Below, one piece after another: positions 41,641 through 53,420 of a DNA stretch of 64,000 bases. Below the pieces are notes generated by a model. It did no database searches and was not told the origin of the DNA. It saw nothing but the letters and a program-made list of their open reading frames with translations. The DNA comes from Marisa cornuarietis (Eukaryota > Mollusca > Gastropoda > Architaenioglossa > Ampullariidae): positions 1,665,001-1,729,000 of the forward strand of contig SMMW01000511.1 in assembly GCA_004794655.1 (NCBI GenBank). The letters run 5' to 3'. Made by a program: the position numbers and the translations under genes. Numbering within the stretch: position 1 is the first letter of the stretch; each line of letters opens with the position of its first letter.

Positions 41641-41991
41641 TTCGAAACTGTATACAAACGTGAAGCCACGATTGTGACCTTTGCTCTGTTTACAGTTCGA
41701 CCAATTGTTGACAAAAGGAAAAGCAGACTTAATCGTGGAAGAAACTTTGAACTGTACAGAGTTCAACATTAGAGTAACAAGAGAGACTGTTGCAAGCTGG
41801 TCTGCAACATCACTCACTCGTGTTGGAGCCGCCATCTTCAATATATCACGTACAGGTCTGGTTAAATTAATAAATGACACACATATCGTCTGTCAGCTGG
41901 AAAGGTTTCCATATGTTCGCCGCCTTAAAGCACAACTGGGACATCACGAAAACACGTGCATCTCTTTAAGCGCAAGCAATCTGCCTTAAAA

Positions 41992-42360
41992 GTATACTTC
42001 TGTGAAGATGTACTTCAGCCTTAAAATGACAAATGGTAAATGACCAGGTTTAACAATCTGCTCAGTGTCTGCATCCCATCTAAGCTGGCAATCAAAAACA
42101 ATGTCTAGGTACACAAAGGTGTTATCAATCTGAACAAGTTTATTGTGTATTCCGCTGAAAACAATTTTATTATGTTTTCTTTTAATGGATCATTCTTGTA
42201 AACGGTGACTCTGCCGCAATAGATTTTTTCCCAAAACTAATAAGTTCATCACAGACTTTGACCAACTGAGTTTCGTCATAGGACCGTGAAACAAGGGTTT
42301 GGTTGAAAGTTAACCCAGAAGCCCTCGTTTTCTCGAAAGATAAACTTGGAGACCTTGTAC
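41992..42360 (-). pseudogene. Fragment of a LINE reverse transcriptase (thumb region)
   Basis: The minus strand encodes, without a stop, NTFVYLDIVFDCQLRWDADT then EQIVK...VILRLKYI. This resembles the FxYLGxxxDxxLxWxxHI...LrrLk segment that follows the catalytic core in many non-LTR reverse transcriptases. Upstream frames are broken. It is a short dead fragment. Confidence 0.5.
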
Positions 42361-43010
42361 GTGTTTTCGTTAGTGCAACGTGTAAGAGGCAAAAATCATT
42401 TAAGATGTTGGGGTTTCACTTCTTCTCCTCCTGCACCAACCCAGGACAAAGGGCCGCGACACCTGAGGCTGTTGTCTGGAAAGTCAAGACATCGATTGGA
42501 GGAATAATTGCATTCAGGAGAATGTGTTAGATATTTGCCCGGCCACAGCTGTAGACAGACGATGGGAATCTGTAATCTGCAAGTACTTTAAGGGCATGCA
42601 ATGAAAGGTTATCATAATTCATAAATACTTAAAGTAAGCACAAAATATTAGGTTATCTGCGCAGCAGGTGGTACAACAATGGAGATTCATGTGTAGAATA
42701 TATATCTATATACATATACATCTTGTCTGTGCAAAATAGTTTTTGAGTTCACTACAACGACAACATACGTGGGCTTGCACATTATCTTGTGTGTACAATA
42801 TGCTATCATAGAATAGATTGTATATAGAAGAATATATCGTATTTAATACCTTGGATAGACAGTCTCTTGTGTGCACATTATATTAAGGGGTCAGTATGTG
42901 AATACAATACTCTCGGAGTATGTAGCATCTGTGTACACAGCCTTGAGATCAGCCTCGTTCTGTATGCACAGCATTGTATGTGTACACGATCTTTCGTACG
43001 TATCTTTGTG

Positions 43011-43949
43011 TGTAGAGTATCATAGTTTGTGAGCACGTATACAGTATCATAGTTTGTTAGCACGTGTACAGTCTCATAGTTTGTGAGCACGTGTACAGTC
43101 TCATAGTTTGTGAGCACGTATACAGTATCATAGTTTGTGAGCACGTATACAGTATCATAGTTTATTACCACGTGTACAGTATTATAGTTTGTTAACACGT
43201 ATACAGTATCATACTTTGTTAGCACGTGTAGAGTATCATAGTTTGTTAGCATGTGTACAGTATCATAGTTTGTTACCACGTGTACAGTATCATAAATTGT
43301 TAGCACGTGTACAGTATCATAGTTTGTTAGCACGTGTAGAGTATCATAGTTTGTTAGCACGTGTACAGTATCATAGTTTGTTAGTTTGTTAGCACGTGTA
43401 CAGTGTCATAGTTTGTTAGCACGTGTACAGTATCATAGTTTGTTAGCACGTATACCGTATCATATTTGTTTAACATGTGTACAGTATCAAAGACTGTTAG
43501 CACGTGTACAGTATCATAGTTTGTTAGCACGTGTGCAGTATCATAGTTTGTTAGCACGTCTACAGTATCATAGTCTGTTAGCACGTGTAGAGTATCATAG
43601 TTTGTTAACACGTGTACAGTGTAATAGTCTGTTAGCACGTGTAGAGTATCATAGTTTGTTAGCACGTGTACAGTATCATAGTTTGTTAGCACGTGTAGAG
43701 TATCATAGTTTGTTACCACGTGTACAGTGTAATAGTCTGTTAGCACGTGTAGAGTATCATAGTTTGTTACCACGTGTACAGTATCATAGTTTGTTAGCAT
43801 GAGTACAGTATCATAGTTTGTTACCACGTGTACAGTATCATAGTTTGTTAGCACGTGTACAGTATCATAGTTTGTTAGCACGTGTAGAGTATCATAGTTT
43901 GTTAGCACGTGTACAGTATCATAGTTTGTTAGCACGTATACAGTATCAT
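43011..43949. repeat. 27-bp E-box minisatellite, array 1
   Basis: About 34 units of GTTAGCACGTGTACAGTATC plus ATAGTTT. Each typical unit contains the palindrome CACGTG (E-box). Because 27 is divisible by three and the unit has no stops, both strands give long artefactual frames (repeats of LTNYDTVHV or LARVQYHSL). Confidence 0.97.
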
Positions 43950-45089
43950 CCCAGCCTGCAAAAAATCATTGGCCCAAGCCTCGGCCCACAGTGGGCTTAA
44001 AATGGGCCCTTCATGGTGAAGCCGCTCTTCGGCCCATGGTAGGTTTTTGTAAGTGGTGACCACATTGGCCCTTAGTGGTTAGACCATCAAAAGCCGAGCA
44101 CAATACCACCGTTTCCACCACTTCCAAACCACCAACAGGTGGTCTGCCAGCCTCCACACCACCAAAATACAACCATGACAACACACAGCATTCTATCATT
44201 TACACAGCAACATACCAATTCTTAGCACACTTAGAATACCAATACCAACAAGCAAATGAAAATTCAAAATTATTTATTTTTCTCTATGGGGCTGCTGGGG
44301 AGAAAGGAGGTGGGAGGGGTAAACTGGGTGTTCTTGTCAACTAAGGCTATATTGCGGCAGTCCTGTAAATAGATGTCACATGCAGCGAAGTATATCCAAT
44401 ACCCAGGGCAGCTAATCTTTACTGGGCACCACCAGACAATCTGCTGGAGGAGCCAGAATCTGAAAAATAAATTGTAGGCAGAAATAAGATTTTATGTGGT
44501 GCAAAAAGTTACTGCCCCCTTGGGATGGAACTTAAATTTTTTTCTGGATGTTCCTTTCTTTTGTAAAATAGAGATATGAGAGCACGTCAGGACAGCTAGC
44601 AGCATTCTCATTATTTGGAGCCATATATATTTCATATTACCATGAGTTGCTATTCATTATATGATAGGTGACTTAGTATCCACTTCCTACATAACTAAAT
44701 ATTGTAGTGATTATATTAAGTGTGTAACCCTGTCTAAAATATTTCTTGTAAATACAGCTGCTAGCATCTGTCTTCTGACGGATTCACAAGTGATGATTTA
44801 TGATGAATTTGTTACTTTAAACATACAAAACTTCTAAAGATATCTAAAAATATTAGCATTATAAGGTCAAGGTCAATGACCACAGGATAATACCAGGGAG
44901 ATGGGTGAGAAAAGTGGATTTTATACAAGTTTCACATAGAGCAATTCAAGCTATACAACAGACACACCATGCAGAGAAAGAAATGTATGTGAACCTGCAA
45001 TAGCCTATCTTTAAAGTTTCAACCATTGCACCACCTGAGTTAGTCTAATGAGTACTCCACAAACTTTTAAAAAGGGTTAGTTACGACCA

Positions 45090-46547
45090 CTACCTACCAG
45101 TAGTTGGTTTAATGCGCCGATGTCGCCCACCGTCCCTGTTCCTGGCACAGATAAACCACTTACGTGCCACACCATTCATTTCCACTTCTGTAGCTTGTGG
45201 AAATGTTTTCCAGACTGCAGCTGTAAATTGAGAGGGAAAAAACCCACTTTATACAAAGACAGAAAACAATCAGCAAAATTCTGTCCTCTGACATAAAAGA
45301 AAAAAGGTCATAACAACAGAAGCTGTAACTCCTCTACCTTCCTGGGGCAGGGGGGAACACCACTGCATCTATCCCAAACTCAGCAAACTACTGTGATTGT
45401 GAAGTAGCTTGGGGATAAATTCCCTCACTTTTAAATGTTTTTTGTGTACTTTATCTTTAATAAATCAAACATTAGCTTGAGGTACCTACCCACTATAAGC
45501 CACATCAGTTGATCAAACTATTAAACATTCATATTTATTATCATATTTCATTACCCATATGCCTTTATGATGATAATCATTTTCACATCCTGGAAATATT
45601 TTCCACAAACACAGTAAATAAAACTCACCCATCATTACTCCTCGTACTCGGAGAGTATTGTAACCTTTTCCCCCCTTGGCTCCAGTAAAATTGTACTGGA
45701 GTGCAAGGGATGTTCAAAAAAGTCTCCTGAGCATGCTGCGCACCAACGTGGCAATGCTATCCCCCCCAATGCAGGAGAAATACTTGATCTGGAAAGTAAG
45801 TAAAATGCTACAATACTGAGGCATATGATCAAAAGCTCATGGCAATGCATGCAGAATTAAGATGCCCTTAAAGATAGTTATAAAGTGATCTTGAAAAAAA
45901 ACAGTGACACCCCTATTAATAAAAAGTAAACCAAATGAAAATAGCTGCTGCAAAACATACCATTTTCTTTTTCATATCACCATCCTCCAGATCTTCCTCT
46001 AGTCTTTGCAAATCTTCTTCTGTTTTCAGAGGAAAGGAAAAATGTTTAAATTTCATCATGTTGCCACACATAACTAGTGTAATGTAACTTCCATTCACAT
46101 GTCAAAGGCTTAAATGGAAGATAAAATTCTGAAGCACAAATATGTAAAAGAATAACACATAAAACCATACAAACCTTCACTCTCCCAAGATGCAGCATTT
46201 GATGCTGCCTTTCGCACAGGAAGCTTCAGTTCCTCAGAACAGACTTCCCTAGACACGAAGGAAAGAGGAGGGGAGACAGATGCAGGTCCTGCAAGTAAAA
46301 ATGTTTAAATTTCATAATGTTGCCACACATAACTAGTGTATTGTAACTTCCATTCACATGTCAAAGGTTTAAATGGAAGATAAAATTCTGAAGCACAAAT
46401 ATGTAAAAGAATAACACATAAAACCACACAAACCTTGACTCTCCCGAGATGCAGCATTTGATGCTGCCTTTCGCACAGGAAGCTCCAGTTCCTCAGAACA
46501 GACTTCCCTAGACACGAAGGAAAGAGGAGGGGAGACAGACGCAGGTC
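45090..46547 (-). pseudogene. DUF4806-like gene of the transposon, with a premature stop and repeated exons
   Basis: Minus-strand exons: 46547-46434, 46288-46175 (near-identical 114-nt exons), 46019-45961, 45788-45629 and 45220-45090 (stop TAG). Phases are compatible throughout. The last three encode EDLQRLEEDLEDGDMKKKM, then KYFSCIGGDSIATLVRSMLR, QYNFTGAKGGKGYNTLRV and VWKTFPQATEVEM. This is the pattern of the DUF4806 family: a leucine-rich helix, an IGG motif, an FTG-KG motif and a final helix. DUF4806 proteins are common in invertebrate repeats. A TGA at 45716-45714 interrupts the IGG exon, so this copy is probably dead. A third, diverged exon copy ends at 46689. The 5' end of the gene, perhaps near 47600, is not resolved. 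Alternatively the FPLKTEEDL reading just before 46019 is coding and the acceptor lies further upstream. Confidence 0.6.
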
Positions 46548-46640
46548 CTGCAAGTAAAAATGTTTAAATTTCATCATGTTGCCACATGTAACTAGTGTAT
46601 TGTAACTTCCATCCACATGACAAAGGCTTCAAGCACTATT
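46059..46640. repeat. Tandem duplication of a 260-bp exon-plus-intron unit
   Basis: The block starting TGTTGCCACACATAACTAGT recurs at 46059, 46319 and 46577. The first two intervals are almost identical, and each contains one 114-nt exon of the DUF4806-like gene. Confidence 0.9.
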
Positions 46641-47940
46641 TATATGAAAGATAAACTTCTGAACCATAAATATGCAAACCACACAAACCTTGACTCGCCA
46701 AAGATGGATCATTTGATGCTGCTTCTTGCACAGGAAGTTGTGAAGTATTGCACGAAAAAGAAAGCTACGGCAACTGAAGCCCCTTTGAATATGCTTTCCT
46801 TGAAGGGAAGGAGGGAGGAAGAAAGAAAAACACAAAGCAACAATGTAGCTGAGGCAATATGAAGGTAGTACATTGAATTGATAATCAATTACTGCATTGC
46901 AACAGTATTGTTAGATAATGTATATCTTCTTCTAAATAATATTTGAAAGGCAGCACACTAAATTTTTTTTTTACTACATCTTGAGTATAAACTGCTGCAA
47001 CAATTCACTGTTTTATTCCATCGCAAGACATTTCTTACTGTATACATGTAAACTGATTTTTATAATTGTATGTTAATAATTCTTTCTAATGTAGAGCAAC
47101 CATGCAGGTGGAACATAAATATATGCATGTTTCTGCTCCTGTAAAAGTTATACCTTTCAGAGGTGCTGGCACAGAGCTATTAGCAACAAAGCACGAAGTC
47201 AATATACGATATATATATATATAGGCCTATAGTTTCACTAAAATACTTATCTGATACGTCTGAAATTTTCACACGGCGATCCGAATTAGTGAATCCTTAA
47301 AACTAATTGAATAACGTGAAAAGAGCAGGAGAAAAATATGTCTTCCCAAGTCAGATCAAATTCAGCAATTTTATAAGTTTGTCACGAAAAACGGGCTTAT
47401 TCTTCGCAAAGACAGCACATCAATGACAGCACGTGTTTTTGCGGAAGAACTGCACCGCGGTAAATGACTATTCAGGGCTCTTCAAATGATAAAATCTCCA
47501 GAAATGCACTGAAAATAATTGTCTTCAAACTAAAAAATACTAGTATTAAATTAAATAATTTTAAAGTCCTGTAAGTAAATTTGTTATGCGTAAACAAACT
47601 TACCACGACGGAGATCAAAGGATGAAAGCCTTAGTGTCACGTGTGTCGCGCGCTTGTCTTTCCACGCGCGCGCGAGAAAGGCAGGTCAAAGCCAAGCCGG
47701 CGAATCACGATGAGGCGAGATCGAGCGGAACGTACCACTTCAGCTGACATAACGCAGGTCAGTGGTAACCCCCATCAGGCGCCTCACTAGTTGACTAACG
47801 GGGGTGACTGCTTTAGCTCAAATCAATGGCAAGACCATCAGTCGCAACGCGCGTTGAGCAGCGGGAGAGACCACTGCCCACGTACAGGTGGTCTACCTGT
47901 TGTAGGGCCCACTACTAGCCAACTAGCTTTGCAGGCTGGG

Positions 47941-48942
47941 TATACCGTATCATATTTGTTTAACATGTGTACAGTATCAAAGACTGTTAGCACGTGTACA
48001 GTATCATAGTCTGTTAGCACGTGTAGAGTATCATAGTTTGTTAACACGTGTACAGTGTAATAGTCTGTTAGCACGTGTAGAGTATCATAGTTTGTTAACA
48101 CGTGTACAGTGTAATAAACTGTTAGCACGTGTAGAGTATCATAGTTTGTTAGCACGTATACAGTATCATAGTTTGTGAGCACGTGTACAGTATCATAGTT
48201 TGTTACCACGTGTACAGTATCATAGTCTGTAAGCACGTGTACAGTATCATAGTTTGTTAGCACGTGTACAGTATCATAGTTTGTTAGCACGTGTACAGTA
48301 TCATAGTTTGTTAGCACGTGTAGAGTATCATACTTTGTTAGCACGTGTAGAGTATCATAGTTTGTTAGCACGTGTACAGTATTATAGTTTGTTAGTTTGT
48401 TAGCACGTGTACAGTGTCATAGTTTGTTAGCACGTGTAGAGTATCATAGTTTGTTAGCACGTGTAGAGTATCACAGTATCATAGTTTGTTAACACGTGTA
48501 CAGTGTAATAGTCTGTTAGCACGTGTAGAGTATCATAGTTTGTTAGCACGTGTAGAGTATCATAGTTTGTTAGCACGTGTAGAGTATCATAGTTTGTTAC
48601 CACGTGTACAGTGTAATAGTCTGTTAGCACGTGTAGAGTATCATAGTTTGTTACCACGTGTACAGTATCATAGTTTGTTAGCATGAGTACAGTATCATAG
48701 TTTGTTACCACGTGTACAGTATCATAGTTTGTTACCACGTGTACAGTATCATAGTTTGTTAACACGTGTACAGTGTAATAGTCTGTTAGCACGTGTAGAG
48801 TATCATAGTTTGTTAGCACGTGTAGAGTATCATAGTTTGTTAGCACGTGTAGAGTATCATAGTTTGTTACCACGTGTACAGTATCATAGTTTGTTAGCAC
48901 CTTTGCAGTATCATAGTTTGTTAGCACCTTTGCAGTATCTGA
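47941..48942. repeat. 27-bp E-box minisatellite, array 2
   Basis: It has the same unit as array 1. Its first units (TATACCGTATCATATTTG, TTTAACATGTGTACAG, ATCAAAGACTG) reproduce the rare variant units at 43451-43500 in the same order, so the arrays are copies of one another. Confidence 0.97.
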
Positions 48943-49640
48943 ACGCTATTTTGAACGCAATCTTGTATGTACAATATCTTGTTTTTTGCGTGTACCACAT
49001 ATCGTTTGTACTGTGTCATGTCTACAATATTTTAAGTGTTCTGTTTCTTGTTTACAAATACATTTCGTTTACATTATCTGCTCACAACTAGTTCTTGGCT
49101 GCTTGTAATGACACGAGAGATGTCACATCGTCGCCTGTTCGGGTCACAGACAGAGAGTCACAGACTCTGCACCTCGCTTGAGTTTACTGTAAAGTTATGG
49201 ACGACCAGTAATATGTTTACATTAAATAATGATAATGATAATGATTCTCGTGTTCAGGTGAGAAAGAGTCCACTTTATTACCCTCTACTTCTATTGGCTT
49301 AAGCAAAATTATGGTTTCCCTAGTCAACAGAATGTAAGTTTCGTAATGGATCCATGAAACTACGTACATGTTATTAATCTGCATCCTAACATTAAAATAT
49401 TCTTGATAACAAAAGACGTCTGCTATTTTCATCACATCTTCGAAAACTAGTTGTGACAATCCAGATGGATTGTGGTAGCTTTCTTCTGGACTGTTTTAAT
49501 GCTGCTACACTGACAACGAGTTCAGAAGATCCTCCCAACCATTTCCTACAACATGCGAAGGGTTTTTTTTTAGCTTAATGCTACTCCACCACCTGGTCAC
49601 ACCCAGTTTTCTTCAGCTGGGTACCTTGTACACGTGCGCG
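48943..49640. other. No gene recognised
   Basis: Non-coding sequence, AT-rich at first. A GATAATGATAATGAT patch lies near 49230. Confidence 0.5.
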
Positions 49641-49650
49641 AGTGAGTAAA

Positions 49651-49950
49651 ATGGATCTTAAAAAGCCCTTCATCGATCAGCATCAAGAGACACCGCTACT
49701 GCAGCAGCAACAACTACCGGCCGCTGCTATCGTCGATAGCGGAGGGGGACACGTCACGCAGTCCCCTACCCCCCGCCCTATCCCCTGTACCCAATCACAC
49801 CACCCGGCTTCTCGTTCCAGCGATCTGAGGTGCCAAACATCATCTTGTATTGTTCGGTGTTTGACAGAAGAGATGGAAAAGGGGAGACTAGTCGTGAGAC
49901 TTCCTGGTGTCGAAGAGCAGCAGCATCTTGATGGCGGTATCCCTTCCTGA
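49651..49950 (+). CDS. Hypothetical 99-codon frame upstream of USP2
   Basis: ATGGATCTTAAAAAGCCC opens a frame starting MDLKKPFIDQHQETPLLQQQQLP and running to TGA. It lies at the edge of a GC- and CpG-rich stretch (about 49640-50400) that looks like a promoter region. It could be a first exon of an unseen gene, an upstream frame in the USP2 leader, or chance. No domain is recognised, so this is a weak call. Confidence 0.2.
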   Translation: MDLKKPFIDQHQETPLLQQQQLPAAAIVDSGGGHVTQSPTPRPIPCTQSHHPASRSSDLRCQTSSCIVRCLTEEMEKGRLVVRLPGVEEQQHLDGGIPS

Positions 49951-50386
49951 GCAGCCGGCGACCTTCAACTTCACGTGAGTGTGAGGCCAGGGTCGACGCA
50001 CACAGCGGTGGGGGGTGGAGGTGGGGAACGTAAGGGTGGCTACGATCAAGGCGGAGGGTCGACAACAGCGTGCCTCACGGTGCGGCGGGGTGGATGGTGG
50101 AGGGCGGGGTAGAAAAGTTTCGAGAGGCTGGCGCACGCGCACGCGGGCCGCTGTTGGTGTGTGTGTATGCGCACGGGGCTTATCTAGCGAGGCTGCAGCC
50201 GTGCGTGTGCATTGACGTGCACCAAGGCTCGTGCGTGTGTGCCAAACACCCAGTTTCCCAAGCGGACGACTAAACTCCTCAGCGAGGGTTGAAAAGAGAA
50301 GACAGAAGGTCAACAAAGTGACGGCGAGCGACGGCAGTGACAACATCATCGACCTGCCCTACACGATTCGGTCGCTGAAGTTCAGG
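49900..50386 (+). promoter_or_regulatory. GC/CpG-rich presumed promoter and 5' UTR of USP2
   Basis: A local rise in G+C and CpG (GCGCACGCGCACGCGGGCCG and similar) immediately precedes the Usp start codon, in contrast with the AT-rich surroundings. No TATA box was identified. The frame is open upstream of the chosen ATG, so a longer N-terminus cannot be excluded. Confidence 0.4.
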
Positions 50387-50468
50387 ATGTCTACCAGCGC
50401 TCAAGGCGCCCCCTTCAACGTGGTGCTTGCCGTGGACCAGAGCGAGTACAGCGAATTCACGTTTAAAT
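50387..50468 (+). CDS. USP2: first coding exon of a second universal stress protein gene (3' partial)
   Basis: It encodes MSTSAQGAPFNVVLAVDQSE followed by YSEFTFK, then a phase-1 intron with a perfect GTGAGT donor. VVLAVDxSxxSExTF is the first beta strand and adenine-contacting aspartate of the Usp fold. The ATG at 50387 sits about ten residues before this strand, as usual for the family. Exon end T plus the AC that starts the equivalent next exon of USP1 would rebuild a Tyr codon, which supports both the donor and the kinship of the two genes. No further USP2 exon was found up to 64000, so intron 1 would exceed 13.5 kb, or the gene is a fragment. The intron starts inside a 30-bp minisatellite. 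Confidence 0.78.
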
Positions 50469-51262
50469 GTGAGTACAGTGAGATTTCACGTTCAAAATGT
50501 GAGTACAGTGAGATTTCACGTTCATAATGTGAGTACAGTGAGATTTCACCGTGAGAATGTGAGTACAGTGAGATTTGACGTTTTAATTTGAGTACAGTGA
50601 GATTTCACGGTGAGAATGTGAGTACAGTGAGATTTCACGGTGAGAATGTGAGTACAGTGAGATTTCACGGTGAGAATGTGAGTACAGTGAGATTTCACGT
50701 TCAGAATGTGAGTACAGTGAGATTTTACGTTTAAATTTGAGTACAGTGAGATTTCACGGTGAGAATGTGAGTACAGTGAGGTTTCACGGTGAGAATGTAA
50801 GTACAGTGAGATTTCACGTTTAAATGTTAGAACAGTGAGATTTCACGGTGAGAATTTGAGTACAATGAGATTTCACGTTCAGAATGTGAGTACAGTGAGA
50901 CTTCACGTTTAAATGTGAGTACAGTGAGATTTCACGTTCAGAATGTGAGTACCGTAAGATTTCACGTTTAAATGTGAGTACAGTGAGATTTCACGTTCAG
51001 AATGTGAGTACAGTGAGATTTCACGTTTAAATGTGAGTACAGTGAGATTTCACGGTGAGAATGTAAGTACAGTGAGATTTCACGTTCAGAATATGAGTAC
51101 AGTGAGATTTCACGTTCACAATATGAGTACAGTGAGATTTCACGTTCAGAATATGAGTACAGTGAGATTTCACGTTCAGAATATGAGTACAGTGAGATTT
51201 CACGTTCAGAATATGAGTACAGTGAGATTTCACGTTCAGAATGTTGTGAGTAGAGAGACTTC
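50456..51262. repeat. 29/30-bp minisatellite containing the USP2 exon-1 splice donor
   Basis: About 27 units: GTGAGTACAGTGAGATTTCA followed by CGTTCAGAAT, CGGTGAGAAT or CGTTTAAAT. The first unit includes the last 13 nt of the exon (TTCACGTTTAAAT) and the donor. Some 16 units keep GTGAGT, two have GTAAGT, and the final five have ATGAGT, which lacks the GT. Confidence 0.95.
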
Positions 51263-51997
51263 ACGTTACAATCTTGGGATTGCCGATTTGAGATCCAATC
51301 TTTGCGAGTATCGATATTTTATGGTCCTATCTCGTGAGGAGTGATATCTCAAGATGTAAGTTTATCAGTCTCATAATGTTAAATTAAAATCTCCTACGTA
51401 CCGAAATTGTAAAACATCAAAATGTAATCATTGGGGACGAGCCTAACGAGAGTCTGTGTTGTTGCTGCTCACAGGCTGCTTCTGTTGTACAATATGTCTC
51501 GCGGTGGAGTGAGCATGACTCACCACTTGTGCGGTTAATTAGAATAAGATGGTGTAGCATTGTTGTTCTCTTCTGCCAGTTTCTCTTATCCGCTGGTGGG
51601 TTTATTCCTCCACACCACCCGTCTTCCTGATCCTGTCTGCTTTCCCTTCTGACGATCTCGACTTTGTTGTCTCGGTTGTACATTCACTTATTGACCATTT
51701 CTAAAGAGTCGTTCTTCAGTGATTGAAGAGTAGAAACTGCAAACCTCCCGTGCCCTAAAGTGCCGTTGTGTTTGCAATTGTATTGACAAAATATCCTGGA
51801 CTTTACTCACTATGTTAGCCAAAGTTCCAATATTCAGAAAGTTCTCCACAAAATGTTGGTGTATAATAAGTGTGTGAGAATAAAGGCGAATTGTGAATGA
51901 ACTTTGTATAGATTCGAGTATATAGACATGTTAGTAGGTTCTCACATCCTTGCTAGAGCCAATGTGCTTAAAGAAATAAAAGATATATCTATGTCTC

Positions 51998-52043
<46 letters not shown>

Positions 52044-53170
52044 TTTCATCACCTTGAAAGGACACGCTTTGTCGAACACGTGGCTATTTTTAGGTATATT
52101 TTATTAACCTGGTTATAGAAAAATTGTGTTAACATTTTAAAAGGCTTGTAAGTGATGGGGACAAGTGTTACACACATATATATATATAGTATACTGTCTT
52201 GTACAAAGTAAAGAGACATTATTACGAAGAGATGACAAGGCTGCCATTTACAACAGCGCAGTTCCAGAGTTCCATCAACGTGAGAAGCGGCATCAGGTTA
52301 CAAGTTGCTGATTGTCTCTGACAGCCGGGTGGGCGCAAAGTGGGTGGATTTCAAGGTCTAGTGACGGGACAAACTTCGTGTTTAATGGCTGAGTACAGCT
52401 TAGTGCCAGAGACTGGTTTGCAGAATCTGAGAGCACACCACATTTTCATTCTCACCTCAGCATACACAGGTCAAGGCCAACAACCTGATGTCACGATTGT
52501 ATGTGGACATGTTTATGTAGTCGAGGCAACAGCCAATGGGAGAGCTGGGATCGTATCTTAATGAGGTGTATCTGTGGACAAAGCTGAAGTCATCACTTTG
52601 AACTTTTTCTGTGATGCTGATATTATTAGACAAAAAAAACACTTCTCGATCTCATTGCGCATTAGGACAACTACACAGTTTGTTGCCAGGGTTTCCAGGA
52701 TAACGTAGATAGATAGCAAGTGCTTTTAGGCTGGAGTCGGGTGAGAGATAATCTTCAGATTTGTGCAAAAGCATGTCAGGTTTTACGTGCTTACAAAAAA
52801 AATGTCAGTATTTATGTGGTTACAAAAATAAGGTCAGAATTTCGGCGTTCCCCAGTTTATAAATACCATCCATTCAAAGATCATTTTTGTGACCGATTAA
52901 AAATTTAAAGTTGCCGTAAAAATCTGTAAACACTTTTTTTCTGGTAACGCTTTTGCCGCTGCAGTTGCCAACTGTCAAATAAACTCTTAAAAACCATTTA
53001 AACTTTAGATAGTGGATGAGGGGAGGAGAGAGACGGGGCGGGAGTATGCGAGGAGGCCAGAAGAGGGGAAGAGACAAGGGGGAATACGAAGGAGGAAGAG
53101 ACAAACGTGCCCTCGATTATCGTTCCGTCGTCAAATAAATTGTGCAGGTGAGTTACGCACTCACTTATAC
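51263..53170. other. Presumed USP2 intron 1; no exon recognised
   Basis: AT-rich sequence with a (CA)n run at 52002-52041, a short TA run near 52179 and a dispersed repeat at 52380-52560 shared with 41450-41640. Confidence 0.45.
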
Positions 53171-53189
53171 AATTGTCTCCCTTGCACCA

Positions 53190-53420
53190 TGGCGTCAAAG
53201 ATAAAAACGTCATCAGTGAAACAGGCGCGTAAGATAGACGTCATTAGTTAGGCGCGTGAGGTAGACGTCATGAGTGAGAGAGGTGCATGAGGTAGACGTC
53301 ATCAGTGAAACAGGCGCGTAAAATAGACGTCATTAATTATGCGTGAGGTAGACGTCATGAGTGAGAGAGGCACGTGAGGTAGACGTCATCAGTGAGACAG
53401 GCACGTGAAGTAGACGTCAT
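53190..53420. repeat. About 31-bp minisatellite with GACGTCAT cores
   Basis: Six to seven units of GGCGCGTGAGGTAGACGTCA plus T(C/G)AGTGARACA. Each holds AGACGTCAT, close to the CRE consensus TGACGTCA. Confidence 0.85.

Larger units (their letters stand above)
43950..47940. mobile_element. DNA transposon (about 4 kb) with a DUF4806-type gene
   Basis: The ends are a perfect 13-bp inverted repeat, CCCAGCCTGCAAA (43950-43962) and its inverse (47928-47940), with GGGCCC-rich subterminal sequence on both sides. The element lies between two arrays of the same minisatellite. No clean target duplication was found. The interior carries a decayed minus-strand gene (see 45090-46547). The superfamily was not assigned. 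Confidence 0.6.

Noticed and set aside
41681..41989. 102-aa plus-strand frame preceded by TTTACAG
   Set aside because: No recognisable domain. The neighbourhood is a dead LINE fragment and a dispersed repeat, and support is too weak to call an exon.
42878..43935. Long frames with LTNYDTVHV or LARVQYHSL repeats
   Set aside because: They are translations of the 27-bp minisatellite, open on both strands because the unit length is divisible by three and lacks stops. No promoter or start context.
43011..48942. CRISPR-like regular repeats
   Set aside because: Units are contiguous without unique spacers, and the genome is eukaryotic.
47838..49091. Further repeat-protein frames on both strands
   Set aside because: Same minisatellite (array 2), not genes.
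50968..51264. Tandem YSEREISL / STVRFHVQN frames
   Set aside because: Translations of the USP2 splice-donor minisatellite.
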